The notes beneath the pieces are model-generated. The model was not told the DNA's origin, did not search any database, and saw only the letters and a program-made list of their open reading frames with translations. Made by a program: the position numbers and the translations under genes. Below are positions 1-9,400 of a stretch of 64,000 nt of DNA, piece by piece; position 1 is the stretch's first letter; every line of letters begins with the position of its first letter. The stretch is from Streptomyces mutabilis (GTDB lineage: Bacteria; Actinomycetota; Actinomycetes; Streptomycetales; Streptomycetaceae): the NCBI RefSeq assembly GCF_014649815.1, contig NZ_BMTT01000001.1:434001-498000 (forward strand). Direction: 5' to 3'.

Positions 1-632
1 GCGACCTCCTCCTCGGGCGGGAAGACGCCGCCCTTGAGCTTGAAGGAGGTGAAGCCGTAACGCTCGGTGAAGGCGCGTGCCTGCTCGACCACGCCGGCCG
101 GATCGAGGGCGGCGCCCCAGTCGTCCTTCTCCGCGGCCACGCCCTCGGGGTGGTCGGCCCACTTGTAGAAGAGGTACGCGCTGTACTCCACGGCGTCGCG
201 CACTTTGCCGCCCAGCAGCGCGTGCACGGGCAGGCCGAGCGACTTGCCGAGGGCGTCGAGGCAGGCGACCTCGAAGCCGGAGACGACGGACAGGCGCAGC
301 TTGTCGGCGGTCTGGACGCCGCGCAGCCCGCCGACGTCCACCTGACCGGAGACGCGGGAGGAGTCGACGGCGACCTCGCCGGCGGTGGTGAACAGGGCGT
401 TGAGGTCACAGACCTGACGGCCGACCAGTCTGTCGGCGAAGGGGCGGGCCAGTTCCAGGTACTTGGCGTCGCCGTAGGTCTCGCCGACGCCGGTGACACC
501 GCCGGTGGTCTCCACCTCGACGATCAGACGGGGGGTGTACGGCTGGTGCACGCCCTGGGTGTTGAGCAGGGGCGGGTCGGCGACCAGGATCGGCGTCAGG
601 CGGACGGCCGTGATGGTGAGGTCGCGGGTCAC
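1..632 (-). CDS. gudD: Glucarate dehydratase (enolase superfamily), 3' end beyond window
   Basis: This enzyme dehydrates D-glucarate (possibly also L-idarate) to 5-dehydro-4-deoxyglucarate in the cytoplasm. About 210 N-terminal residues are visible: the capping domain with LLNTQGVHQPYTPRLIVEVE, then VGETYGD, and the start of the barrel, including the FKLKG strand that carries the K-x-K catalytic lysine pair of mandelate-racemase-type enolases. The metal ligands lie outside the window. The GTG start overlaps the stop of the upstream dehydratase gene in a GTGA motif, so the two are translationally coupled. The partner gene makes the next enzyme of the same pathway, which is the main reason for preferring glucarate over another acid sugar. 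Family assignment is firm; exact substrate is inferred. Confidence 0.85.
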   Translation of the reverse strand, partial: MTRDLTITAVRLTPILVADPPLLNTQGVHQPYTPRLIVEVETTGGVTGVGETYGDAKYLELARPFADRLVGRQVCDLNALFTTAGEVAVDSSRVSGQVDVGGLRGVQTADKLRLSVVSGFEVACLDALGKSLGLPVHALLGGKVRDAVEYSAYLFYKWADHPEGVAAEKDDWGAALDPAGVVEQARAFTERYGFTSFKLKGGVFPPEEEV

Positions 633-1591
633 GGGGCGGCTCCTACGAGGTCGAGTCCGGTGGCGAGCAGGGTCTTGAGTTCGGCCAGGTCGGCGGGGGA
701 CGGATCGGTGAGGGGGGCGCGGACGGGGCCGACGGGGCAGCCGCGCAGCCGGGCCGCCGCCTTCACCAGGGACACGGCGTATCCGGGGACGCGGTCGCGC
801 AGTTCGACGAGCGGGACGTAGAAGTCGCGCAGCAGCTTGTCGACCGTGCCGGTGTCGCCGCCGTGCAGGGCGGCGAGGAAGGCGTTCGCGATCTCGGGGG
901 CGAAGGCGTGCACGGCGGAGGAGTAGGCGGGGACGCCGACGGCGGCGTAGGCGCGGGCCTGAACCTCGGCGGTGGCGGCACCGTTGAAGAAGAGGAAGTC
1001 CTCGGGGGCGGCGAGAACCGTGCGCTGGAGCCGGTCGAGGTCGCTGTGGCCGTCCTTGAGGCCGATCACGCCGGGGACGCGGGCGATGCGCCGGACGGAC
1101 TCGGCGGTGTAGGCGACCTGGCCGCGCTGGTAGGCGACGAGCGCGAGCCGGGTGCCGGCGGCGATCCGCTCCAGCTGGGCGACCAGGCCCTCCTGCGGGG
1201 CGGCGGTGAGGTAGTGCGGCATGACGAGCAGGGCGTCGGCGCCGGCCTCCTCGGCGACGCGGGCGAACCGCAGGGCCTGCGCCCAGCCGTACCCGGTCCC
1301 GGCGACGACCGGCACGCGGCCGGCGCTCTCCTCGACGGCGATGGTGACGACCTGCCGGTACTCGTCCTCGTCCAGGGAGAAGAACTCGCCGGTGCCGCAG
1401 GCCGGGAACAGGGCACCGGGGTCGGCGGCGAGCCGTTCGGCGACGTAGGCGCGGTAGCCGCCGGGGTCGAGCGAACCGTCGTCGCGGAAGCTGGTCAGCG
1501 GGAAGGACAGCACGCTCCGCGCCATTCCCTCGCGCAGCCGTCGGACCACGGCCGTCCGTGCGGCGCCGGTGTCGGGGCCCACGCTCGTCAT
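629..1591 (-). CDS. kdgD: 5-dehydro-4-deoxyglucarate dehydratase
   Basis: A DapA/N-acetylneuraminate-lyase fold aldolase of 320 residues that converts 5-dehydro-4-deoxyglucarate to 2,5-dioxopentanoate, water and CO2. Visible hallmarks are the FPLTSF N-terminal strand, ACGTGEFFSL, the catalytic tyrosine in VAYQRG (about residue 154) and the Schiff-base lysine in VIGLKDGHSD (about residue 179). I chose the ATG at 1591 because a GGGGAC-like ribosome site precedes it. An upstream in-frame ATG at 1630 would place the start inside the repeated operator. It is the first gene of a coupled pair with the glucarate dehydratase and is divergent from an IclR regulator. Confidence 0.9.
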   Translation of the reverse strand: MTSVGPDTGAARTAVVRRLREGMARSVLSFPLTSFRDDGSLDPGGYRAYVAERLAADPGALFPACGTGEFFSLDEDEYRQVVTIAVEESAGRVPVVAGTGYGWAQALRFARVAEEAGADALLVMPHYLTAAPQEGLVAQLERIAAGTRLALVAYQRGQVAYTAESVRRIARVPGVIGLKDGHSDLDRLQRTVLAAPEDFLFFNGAATAEVQARAYAAVGVPAYSSAVHAFAPEIANAFLAALHGGDTGTVDKLLRDFYVPLVELRDRVPGYAVSLVKAAARLRGCPVGPVRAPLTDPSPADLAELKTLLATGLDLVGAAP

Positions 1592-1610
1592 CTCAACCGT
1601 CCCCTGTCTC

Positions 1611-1642
1611 CGTATGTAGATGGCATCCACGTATGAAGATGG
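1611..1642. promoter_or_regulatory. Direct-repeat operator candidate for the IclR-type regulator
   Basis: Two 13-base copies, CGTATGTAGATGG (1611-1623) and CGTATGAAGATGG (1630-1642), differ at one base and start 19 bases apart. They lie between the divergent kdgD and IclR-family genes, just upstream of the chosen kdgD start. Repeats at about two helical turns are typical of IclR-family operators. Binding by the neighbouring regulator is inferred. Confidence 0.6.
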
Positions 1643-1702
1643 AGGCTAGAGAGATGACCGGGAGGCGTCAATGGGTCGGCGGCATCCGCTTACGATCGGC
1701 AC

Positions 1703-2497
1703 ATGTCCGAGACAGGGGGCGCGGCAGGCGGCGTCCGTGAGGTGAAGTCCGCGGCGCGCACGGTGGAGCTGCTGGAGGTGCTGGCCGCGCGCGGGGACCG
1801 CCCGGCCCGGCTCCAGGAGCTGGCGGACGAGCTGGGCGTGCCGCGCAGTTCGATGTACGCGCTGCTCCAGACCCTGATCTCCCGCGGCTGGGTCCGCACC
1901 GACGTCACCGGCTCGCTGTACGGCATCGGCATCCACGCCCTGCTCACCGGCACCAGTTACCTGGACTCCGACCCGCGGGTGCGGGTGGTGCGGCCGTACC
2001 TCGACGAGGCGTCCGAGGCACTGGGCGAGACGATCCACCTGGGGCGGCTGGACGGGCACGACGTGGCGTACCTGGCGACACGCGAGTCGCACGAATACCT
2101 GCGCACGATCAGCCGGGTGGGGCGCCGACTGCCCGCCCACGTGGGCGCGCTGGGCAAGGCGCTGCTGGCCGAGCGGCCGGACGCGGAACTGCCGGAAGGA
2201 CCGTACGAGGCGCTGACCGCGAACACCCTCACCGACCGGGAGTCCCTGGCGGCCGACCTGGCCCGGACCCGGGAGCGCGGCTACTCCGTCGACCGTGAGG
2301 AGGGTGTGCGGGGAATCGTGGGCTTCGGCTTCGCGCTGCGGTACGAGGATCCGGCGCTTGACGCGATCAGCTGCTCGGTGCCGGTGGCCCGGCTGACGCC
2401 GGATCACGAGGCGCGGATCGTCGCGGTGATGCGAGAGATCAGGGCGAAGGTGGAGGCGTCAATTCCGGCCGTGGGCGGGGCAGTTCACTGGCGGTAG
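1703..2497 (+). CDS. IclR-family transcriptional regulator
   Basis: 264 residues with the two-domain IclR layout. An N-terminal winged helix-turn-helix (about residues 12-75, with SAARTVELLEVLAARG and LADELGVPRSSMYALLQTL) is followed by an effector-binding domain (about 90-250, with GETIHLGRLDGHDVAYL, HVGALGKALLAE and the C-terminal AISCSVPV strand). It is divergent from the kdgD-gudD pair and most likely controls it, probably by releasing the repeated operator when an aldarate-pathway metabolite binds. The regulator class is clear; target and ligand are inferred from position. Confidence 0.88.
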   Translation: MSETGGAAGGVREVKSAARTVELLEVLAARGDRPARLQELADELGVPRSSMYALLQTLISRGWVRTDVTGSLYGIGIHALLTGTSYLDSDPRVRVVRPYLDEASEALGETIHLGRLDGHDVAYLATRESHEYLRTISRVGRRLPAHVGALGKALLAERPDAELPEGPYEALTANTLTDRESLAADLARTRERGYSVDREEGVRGIVGFGFALRYEDPALDAISCSVPVARLTPDHEARIVAVMREIRAKVEASIPAVGGAVHWR

Positions 2498-2671
2498 CGA
2501 ACACTGTTACCCAGCCTTCGGAACTCCAAACCGGAATGTGACTCAGATCACATCTGCCTGGCTGTTTTCCGGCTCCCCGCGCTTGATACAAATTGCGCGC
2601 GCGTTCCGATCATTCGACGGTCGTCGCCCCCTGCCTTCCCCACCCTCCTTTCGCACGCCCTGGGAACGCCC

Positions 2672-4018
2672 GTGTTCGCCCGCACCACTGCCTGGCCCCT
2701 CGTCGCCCTTTTCACGGCCGGGTACCTTCCTCCGTATCTGCTGCCCACCACCGTCGGCAGACTCGACACCAGCCTTCCGCTGACCACCACGCAGGCGGGG
2801 GCCGTCGGCAGTGCTCTGCTGCTCAGTTCGGCGACCGCCGGCTTCCTGCTGGCCTCCCGGGTGCGGCGGATCGGCGCCCGCGCGCTGGCCCGGTTCGGCC
2901 TCTCCCTGACGGTCCTCGGCTACGGCGCCGCCTCGCTGACCACCGCCGTCCCCGCCGTCGTCGCCGGCGCGGTCCTCGGCGGCTTCGGGTCGGGCACGGC
3001 CATCACGGTCGCCGCCACCCGGATCGCCGCCGAGAAGGATCCCCACCGAGCCTCCACCGCCGGGCTGCTGAGCGTGTCCGCGCTGGCCGGCGCGGTGTAT
3101 CTGACGGTGCCGCACCTCGGGCGGTCGCACGGGCTGCCGCTCGCCGCGATCGCGCTGGCCGCGCTCGCGGTGTGGCCGCTGACCGGCCGGCTGCCGGGCG
3201 GGACGGCCATGTCACCGGCCGGGCACGACACCGACACCGACACCCCGCTCCCCCGCCGCCGTTCCGGGCTGGTCCTCGCCGTCACGGTGCTGTGCTGGTC
3301 CCTCGCGCAGAACTCCCTGTGGGGCGTGAGCGGCCGGATCGGGCTGACGCAGGCCGGTCTGGGCGACGCCGCTCTCGGGGTCGTCCTGGCCGTCGCGCTG
3401 GGCGCGGGGCTGGTGGGTGTCCTGGTGGCAGGCGCGCTGGGACCACGGCTGGGGCGGGCGATGCCCATCGGGGCGGGTACCTCGGTCATCGCCGTCTGCA
3501 TCGCCCTCACCGCGTCCGCGACCACGCCCCTGACCTTCGCGACCGGGGAGATCGCCTGGAACACGCTGTACCCGGTGGTGCTGTCGTACCTGATCGGGCT
3601 CGCCGCCTCGCTCGACCCGCGCGGCAGGTGGGCGGTGCTAGTCGGCTCGGCGTCCTCGCTGGGGACGGCCGCCGGGCCGCTGGCCGGCAGCGTGCTGTCG
3701 GAGCAGGCCGGCTACGCGGGCATGGGCCTGGTGCTGGCCGGCGGTCTGCTGCTGGTGGCCGCGCCGATGACCGCCGTCGCCCTGCACACCGGCGGGCGTC
3801 CGCTGCTGCCCGGCGCCATCCGCCGCCGCGGCGGCACCCCGGCCGCGCTGGTCGCCGCCGCCACCGGCACGCCGAGCGGTGCGGTGCCCGAGGTGGGCGC
3901 CGTGGAGCAGCCGGTCGTGGAGATCGACGTGGACGCCCCGGCCGTGGCCGTCCAAGGTGCCTACGGCACGGCGGGACCCCGGCAGGCCGCGGGCACACCG
4001 GGGTCCGGGACGGGCTGA
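2672..4018 (+). CDS. MFS-type transporter
   Basis: 448 residues from a GTG start, with about twelve hydrophobic segments (for example VALFTAGYLPPYLLPTTV near the start, VVAGAVLGGFGSGTAITVAA, and repeated glycine- and alanine-rich helices up to about residue 370), then a hydrophilic tail of about 70 residues. The first half has the small-residue spacing of a major-facilitator protein, but the usual GxxxDRxGRR loop is degenerate. It lies downstream of the IclR gene on the same strand, so carriage of a sugar acid is possible. Nothing in the protein fixes the substrate, and it could be an unrelated efflux pump. Confidence 0.75.
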   Translation: MFARTTAWPLVALFTAGYLPPYLLPTTVGRLDTSLPLTTTQAGAVGSALLLSSATAGFLLASRVRRIGARALARFGLSLTVLGYGAASLTTAVPAVVAGAVLGGFGSGTAITVAATRIAAEKDPHRASTAGLLSVSALAGAVYLTVPHLGRSHGLPLAAIALAALAVWPLTGRLPGGTAMSPAGHDTDTDTPLPRRRSGLVLAVTVLCWSLAQNSLWGVSGRIGLTQAGLGDAALGVVLAVALGAGLVGVLVAGALGPRLGRAMPIGAGTSVIAVCIALTASATTPLTFATGEIAWNTLYPVVLSYLIGLAASLDPRGRWAVLVGSASSLGTAAGPLAGSVLSEQAGYAGMGLVLAGGLLLVAAPMTAVALHTGGRPLLPGAIRRRGGTPAALVAAATGTPSGAVPEVGAVEQPVVEIDVDAPAVAVQGAYGTAGPRQAAGTPGSGTG

Positions 4019-4021
4019 ACC

Positions 4022-5020
4022 CTACGCCGTCGGGAACTCGTACGCCGCCACCTCGGCGAGGTAGCGCGCCCGCAGTTCCTCGTCGTCCTCCAGGAAGGAG
4101 GCGAGGAAGGAGTTGCGGGCCAGCTCGCGCAGCCGGTCCTCGGTCAGGCCGAGGGCCTCGCGCACCGCGTCGAAGTTGTCGCCGGCGTACCCGCCGAAGT
4201 AGGCCGGGTCGTCGGAGTTGACCGTGCACATCAGACCGGCGTCGAGCATCGCGGGCAGCGGGTGGTCGGCGAGGGTGTCGACCGTGCGCAGCCGGACGTT
4301 GGACAGCGGGCACAGGGTCAGCGGGACGCGGTCGCGCACCAGCCGCTCGACCAGCGCCGGGTCCTCCACCGAGCGCAGACCGTGGTCGATCCGCTCGACG
4401 CCGAGGACGTCCAGGGCCTCGGTGACGTACTCCGGCGGCCCCTCCTCGCCCGCGTGCGCGACCCGGCGCAGCCCGAGGGCGGCGGCGGCCTCGTACACCT
4501 CGCGGAACTTCACCGGCGGGTGGCCGACCTCGGCCGAGTCCAGGCCGACGCCGGTGATGCGGTCGAGGAAGGGCTTGGCGGCGTCCAGCGTCGCGAGGGC
4601 CGACTCGGCGGACTCGTCGCGCAGGAAGCACATGATCAGGCGGGTGGAGACGCCGTGGTTCTCCCGGCTGGTGCTCAGCGCCCGCCACAGGCCCTCGACC
4701 ACCGTGCCCATCTCCACGCCCCGGGCGAGGTGGGCCTGCGGGTCGAAGAAGATCTCCGCGTGCCGCACGCCCTGCGCGGCGGCGCGGGCGAGGTAGGCGT
4801 TGGCCAGGTCCTCGAAGTCCCGCTCGGTGCGCAGGACGGCCATCAGCTCGTAGTACAGGTTCAGGAAGGACTGGAGGTCCTCGAAGCGGTACGCCTCGCG
4901 CAGGGCGTCCGTGTCCGCGTACGACAGGGACACGGCGTTGCGGGCGGCCAGCGCGAAGGCCAGCTCCGGTTCCAGGGTGCCTTCGATATGGAGGTGCAGT
5001 TCAGCTTTGGGCAGGGGCAT
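4022..5020 (-). CDS. Adenine deaminase-like member of the adenosine deaminase family
   Basis: 332 residues. Zinc and catalytic residues are present: H9 and H11 in ELHLHIEG, H189 and E192 in HAGEEGPPEY, H213 in RIDHGLRS, and D270-D271 in VNSDDPAYFGGY. General annotation would be adenosine deaminase. However EEGPPEY, CPLSNVRLR, NSDDPAYFGGY and the C-terminal RNSFLASFL resemble, from memory, the adenine deaminase subgroup (Pseudomonas PA0148 type) rather than E. coli Add, which has CLTSN and NTDDP. Deamination of adenine to hypoxanthine in purine salvage is therefore likelier. An alternative GTG start at 5044 would overlap the RNase Z stop as GTGA and add eight residues. Another relative in streptomycetes deaminates aminodeoxyfutalosine, so the substrate is inferred. 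Confidence 0.82.
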   Translation of the reverse strand: MPLPKAELHLHIEGTLEPELAFALAARNAVSLSYADTDALREAYRFEDLQSFLNLYYELMAVLRTERDFEDLANAYLARAAAQGVRHAEIFFDPQAHLARGVEMGTVVEGLWRALSTSRENHGVSTRLIMCFLRDESAESALATLDAAKPFLDRITGVGLDSAEVGHPPVKFREVYEAAAALGLRRVAHAGEEGPPEYVTEALDVLGVERIDHGLRSVEDPALVERLVRDRVPLTLCPLSNVRLRTVDTLADHPLPAMLDAGLMCTVNSDDPAYFGGYAGDNFDAVREALGLTEDRLRELARNSFLASFLEDDEELRARYLAEVAAYEFPTA

Positions 5021-5040
5021 CGAAGCATCGTACGACTGTT

Positions 5041-5946
5041 TCACCGACGTTTCGGAACCGGGACGCGGGTGAGGTCGCGGGCCACGGTCAGCTCGCCGTC
5101 GTAGCCGGCCGCCCGGGCCTGCCGCTCGAACTCCTCGGGATCGGAGTAACGCTGGCTGAAGTGGGTCAGGACCAGGTGCCGGACCCCCGCGTCCCGGGCG
5201 GCCCGCGCCGCCTGGCCCGCGGTGAGGTGGCCGTGGTCGGTGGCGAGGGTCTCGTCCTCGTCGAGGAACGTGGACTCGATGACCAGCAGGTCGCAGCCCT
5301 CGGCGAGCGCGTGCACGCCCTCGCACAGCCGGGTGTCCATGACGAACGCGAACCGCTGGCCGCGGCGCACCTCGCTGACCTCGTCCAGCGGTACGCCGTT
5401 CAGGGAGCCCTCGCGTTGGATGCGGCCGACGTCGGGGCCCGTGATGCCGTGCGCGGCGAGGCGTTCGGGGAGCATGCGGCGGCCGTCGGGTTCGGTGAGG
5501 CGGTAGCCGTAGGACTCGACGGGGTGGGAGAGCTTGCGGGCGTCGAGGGTGTAGGCGGGGGTGACGGCCAGGGGCCCGTCCGTGGCGACCGGGGACTCGG
5601 TGAGGGCGACCGTCTCGCGGTAGGCGGTGGCGTAGCGCAGGCGGTCGAAGAAGCGCTGCCCGGAGCGCGGGTAGTGGGCGGTGACCTCGTGCGGCACCTG
5701 GTCGAGGTTGATGCGCTGGATGACGCCGGCCAGGCCCAGGCTGTGGTCGCCGTGGAAGTGGGTGACGCAGATCCGGTTCAAGTCGTGGGCGGCGACCCCG
5801 GCGCGCAGCATCTGGCGCTGCGTGCCCTCGCCCGGGTCGAACAGGATGCCCTCGCCGTCCCAGCGGAGCAGGTAGCCGTTGTGGTTGCGGTGCCGGGTCG
5901 GGACCTGGCTGGCGGTGCCGAGGACGACGAGTTCACGTACGGACAT
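5041..5946 (-). CDS. rnz: Ribonuclease Z (tRNA 3' endonuclease)
   Basis: 301 residues of the metallo-beta-lactamase fold. The N-terminal [20 protein letters not shown] and the zinc motif THFHGDH (H63, H65, D67, H68) are typical of RNase [10 protein letters not shown] and GHLTAGQAA with [10 protein letters not shown] supply the remaining ligands and the exosite region. It removes the 3' trailer from pre-tRNAs that lack an encoded CCA, which fits this organism because the tRNA-Ala genes in this window have no encoded CCA. It sits immediately upstream of the deaminase gene. Confidence 0.92.
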   Translation of the reverse strand: MSVRELVVLGTASQVPTRHRNHNGYLLRWDGEGILFDPGEGTQRQMLRAGVAAHDLNRICVTHFHGDHSLGLAGVIQRINLDQVPHEVTAHYPRSGQRFFDRLRYATAYRETVALTESPVATDGPLAVTPAYTLDARKLSHPVESYGYRLTEPDGRRMLPERLAAHGITGPDVGRIQREGSLNGVPLDEVSEVRRGQRFAFVMDTRLCEGVHALAEGCDLLVIESTFLDEDETLATDHGHLTAGQAARAARDAGVRHLVLTHFSQRYSDPEEFERQARAAGYDGELTVARDLTRVPVPKRR

Positions 5947-5970
5947 CGTGGTTGATCCGGGTCGTCCGGG

Positions 5971-6324
5971 TTATCCGGGGGGCCATTCGAGGCCGCGGCC
6001 GCCGAGGACGTGGGCGTGGGTGTGCCAGACCGTCTGGCCGGCGCCGGTGCCGGTGTTGAAGACGATGCGATAGCTGTCCAGCTTCTCCTCGTCGGCGACC
6101 GCCTGGGTCTCGCGCAGGACGTCCGCGGCGAGCTCCGGGGCACCGGACGCGAGGGCGGCGCCGTCCCGGTAGTGGGCCTTGGGGATCACCAGGACGTGGG
6201 TGGGGGCCTGGGGGTTGATGTCCCTGAACGCGACGGTCGTCTCGGTCTCACGGACGATCGTCGCGGGGATCTGGCCTGCGACGATCTTGCAGAACAGGCA
6301 GTCGTCCTGTGGCTCGCCTGTCAT
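5971..6324 (-). CDS. HIT-family nucleotide hydrolase or binding protein
   Basis: 117 residues of the HinT/PKCI type. The histidine triad is HTHAHVL (H101, H103, H105), with the N-terminal DCLFCKIVAGQIPA cysteine pair and THVLVIPKAH. Such proteins hydrolyse purine nucleoside phosphoramidates or adenylated lysine. The ATG at 6324 is preferred over one at 6339 because it gives the usual family N terminus and has a GGAGG-like site upstream. The gene lies 24 bases upstream of the RNase Z start and may be co-transcribed with it. Confidence 0.88.
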   Translation of the reverse strand: MTGEPQDDCLFCKIVAGQIPATIVRETETTVAFRDINPQAPTHVLVIPKAHYRDGAALASGAPELAADVLRETQAVADEEKLDSYRIVFNTGTGAGQTVWHTHAHVLGGRGLEWPPG

Positions 6325-6378
6325 GGGGGGCCTCCTCACGCCGGTGATCTTCTACGGGCATCGTATCCATCGGGCCGT

Positions 6379-6411
6379 GGCCCCCGTGCCGCCGAGGGCG
6401 GCACGGGGGCC
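6379..6411. terminator. Strong GC hairpin, probable terminator of the tricorn gene
   Basis: A perfect 15-base-pair inverted repeat (6379-6393 with 6397-6411) around a GAG loop, directly downstream of the tricorn gene on the minus strand. No U tract follows, as is usual for streptomycete terminators. Confidence 0.8.
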
Positions 6412-6449
6412 CTGCGTCGCGGGGGGCCGCGACACCCGCCCCCGGCCGA

Positions 6450-9400
6450 CTACGGCAGGCTCGGCGGCGTCTTCGCCGGGGTCTCCTCCAGTGCCGCCAG
6501 CGCCAGCCTGATCGCCTCGTCCAGCTGGGGATCGCGGCCCGCCGCGTGGTCCTGCGGGCGCTGCGGGACCTCGACGTCCGGGTCTACGCCGTGGTTCTCC
6601 ACGCCCCAGCCGTAGCCCTCCAGCCAGAAGGCGTACTTGGGCTGGGTGATCAGCGTGCCGTCGACCAGCCGGTAGCGGCTGTCGATGCCGATGACGCCGC
6701 CCCAGGTGCGGGTGCCGACGACCGGACCGATGCCGAGCGCCTTGATCGCGGCGTTGACGATGTCGCCGTCCGAGCCGGAGAACTCGTTGGCGACGGCGAC
6801 GACCGGGCCGCGGGGCGCGTCCAGGGGGTAGCTGGACGGCCGCATGCCGCGCGGCAGGTCCCAGCCGACGATGCGCCGGGCCAGTTTCTCCACGACCAGC
6901 TGGGAGGTGTGGCCGCCGCGGTTCTCGCGGACGTCGACGACCAGGCCCTCCCGGGCCACCTCGACGCGCAGGTCGCGGTGGATCTGGGCCCAGCCGGGCG
7001 CCTGCATGTCGGGCACGTGGAGGTAGCCGAGCCGGCCGCCGGAGGTCTCGTGGACGTAGGCGCGGCGGTCGGCGACCCAGGCGTGGTAGCGCAGGGGCTC
7101 CTCGTCGGCGAGGGGGACGACGACGGCGTGCCGGGGTTCGCCGCCGCCGGCCGGGGAGACGGTCAGCTCGACCGGCTTGCCCGCCGTGCCGACCAGCAGC
7201 GGGCCGGGTCCCGTGACCGGGTCCACGGGCTGTCCCGCGACCGCGACGATCGCGTCCCCGGCCCGCACCGCGACGCCGGGCGCGGCCAGCGGGGAACGGG
7301 CGTCGGGATCGGAGGTCTCCGAGGGCAGGACGCGGTCGACGCGCCAGGTGCCGTCGTCGTGGCGGGACAGGTCGGCGCCGAGCAGGCCCTGCCGGGCGCC
7401 GGAGCCGTGGCCGCCGCGCGGGGTGACGTAAGCGTGCGAGGTCCCGAGTTCGCCGTGCACCTCCCACAGGAGGTCGACCAGGTCGTCGTGGGTGGCGAGG
7501 CGGTCGAGGACGGGCCGGTAGCGGTCGAGTACGCCGTCCCAGTCGACGCCGTTCATGTCGGGCCGCCAGAAGTGGTCCCGCATGATGCGGCCGGTCTCGT
7601 CGAACATCTGGCGCCACTCGGCGGCCGGGTCGACGGTCTGCCGGACCCGGGCCAGGTCGACGGTGATGTTGGTGTCGCTGTCCTCGTCGCCGGAGGCCCG
7701 CCGGTCGCTGGGCACGACCTTGAGGCGTCCGTCCGTCCACAGCAGCACCCGCTTGCCGTCGCCGCTGACCTCGAAGTGGTCGGCGTCGCCGGCGAGGTGC
7801 TCGACGCGCTGCTGGGCCAGGTCGTAGCGCTCCAGCTCGGTGTGCGGGTCGGGGGCGTCCGGCGTGGCGCGGGAGGCGCCGAGGACACCGGTGACCGGGT
7901 GGCGCAGCCACAGCACACCGTCCTTGGCGGCGCGCAGCCCGGAGTAGCGGGCGGCCTCCACGGGGAAGGGCACGATGCGGTCGGCGAGGCCCTCGATGTC
8001 GATCCGGGTGGTGGGGGTGCCCTCGCTGTCGGGGGTCTCCTCCCGCTCCGAGGTCTCGAAGGGGCGGCCGTGGCGCTGCGGGCCGAAGGGCGACGGGGTG
8101 GTCGCCGCGAGTGTGATCAGGTACGGGCGGGCCCCCTCGACGAAGGCCAGGTCGAAGACGTGCTCGTCGTAGACCGGGTCGAAGGAGCGGGTGGAGAGGA
8201 AGGCGAGGTGCTTGCCGTCCACGGTGAAGGCGGGCGCGTAGTCCTTGAAGCGCAGGGGCGTCGCCTCGCTCACCGACAGGTCGGTGGTGTTGGCGAGCTT
8301 GAGCTGGCGCAGCGGGTCGGGGCCGGGGTGGGACCAGGCGAGCCAGGCGGAGTCGGGCGAGAAGACCAGGCCGGAGGCGTCGCCGTCGTCGCTGCGGTCG
8401 ACCTCGCGGACCTCGCCGGTAGCGCGCTCGACGAGCAGGACGCGTCCGTCGTGCGAGGCGACGGCGGCGCGGCTGCCGTCGGGTGCCATGGCGAGGTTGA
8501 GCACCCGGCCGAGCTGCCCGGCGGCGATCCGTCGCGGGCTGCTGCCGGGCGCGAGTCCGGTGGCGGGCGCGAACTCCAGGGCGTCGTCGCCCTCGGCGTC
8601 CGTCACCCACACCACCCACTCCTCGCCGTCGGCACGGAAGGTGCGCGGCAGCCGGGTGCGGACGCCGGGCGTCGCCGCGAGGGCGCGGGCGGGGCCGGAG
8701 CGGTGGGTGACCCAGTGGACGCCGCCGCGCACGGCGACGGCGCTGCCGCGCGCGGTGTGGTCGGGGGACGCCGACCCGAACCAGCGGGCGGCGTTGACGG
8801 GGTAGGCCTGGAGGTCGACGCGCGGGCCGCCGAGGCGGATGTCGAGGCGGCGCGGCTCGTCGCCGTCGAGGTCGTCCAGCGTCCACAGTTCGCCGGCGGA
8901 CGAGTAGACGACGCGGGTGCCGTCGGTCGCGGCGTGGCGGGCGTAGAAGCCGTCGAGGGGGGTGTGCCGGCGCAGGTCGGAGCCGTCGGCGAGGGAGGAG
9001 TAGAGGGCGCCGGTGCCCTCGTGGTCGGAGAGGAAGGCGATGCGGTCGCCGACCCAGAAGGGGTACTCGATGTTGCCGTCGAGGTCGCTGTGCAACCGTA
9101 CGAACTCACCGTCGTCCTCGGCGTCGATCCACAGTTTGCCCGCCGTGCCGCCCCGGTAGCGCTTCCACCAGGCGGCCTCGCGGCCCATCGGCGCGGACAG
9201 CAGCACGGTGTGCGGGCCGGCCGCGACCTCGCCGACGGGCCCGTAGGGCAGGGTTTCGGCGGGGCCGCCGTCGAGGGGGACGGCGCGGGCCCAGGTGCGG
9301 CGCGAACTGGCCTGCCCGTGGGTGGTCAGGGCCAGGACCCGACCGTCCCTGGTCCAGCCGCGGACCTGGGTCCTGAGGCTGCCCCAGTGGGTGAGTCGCC

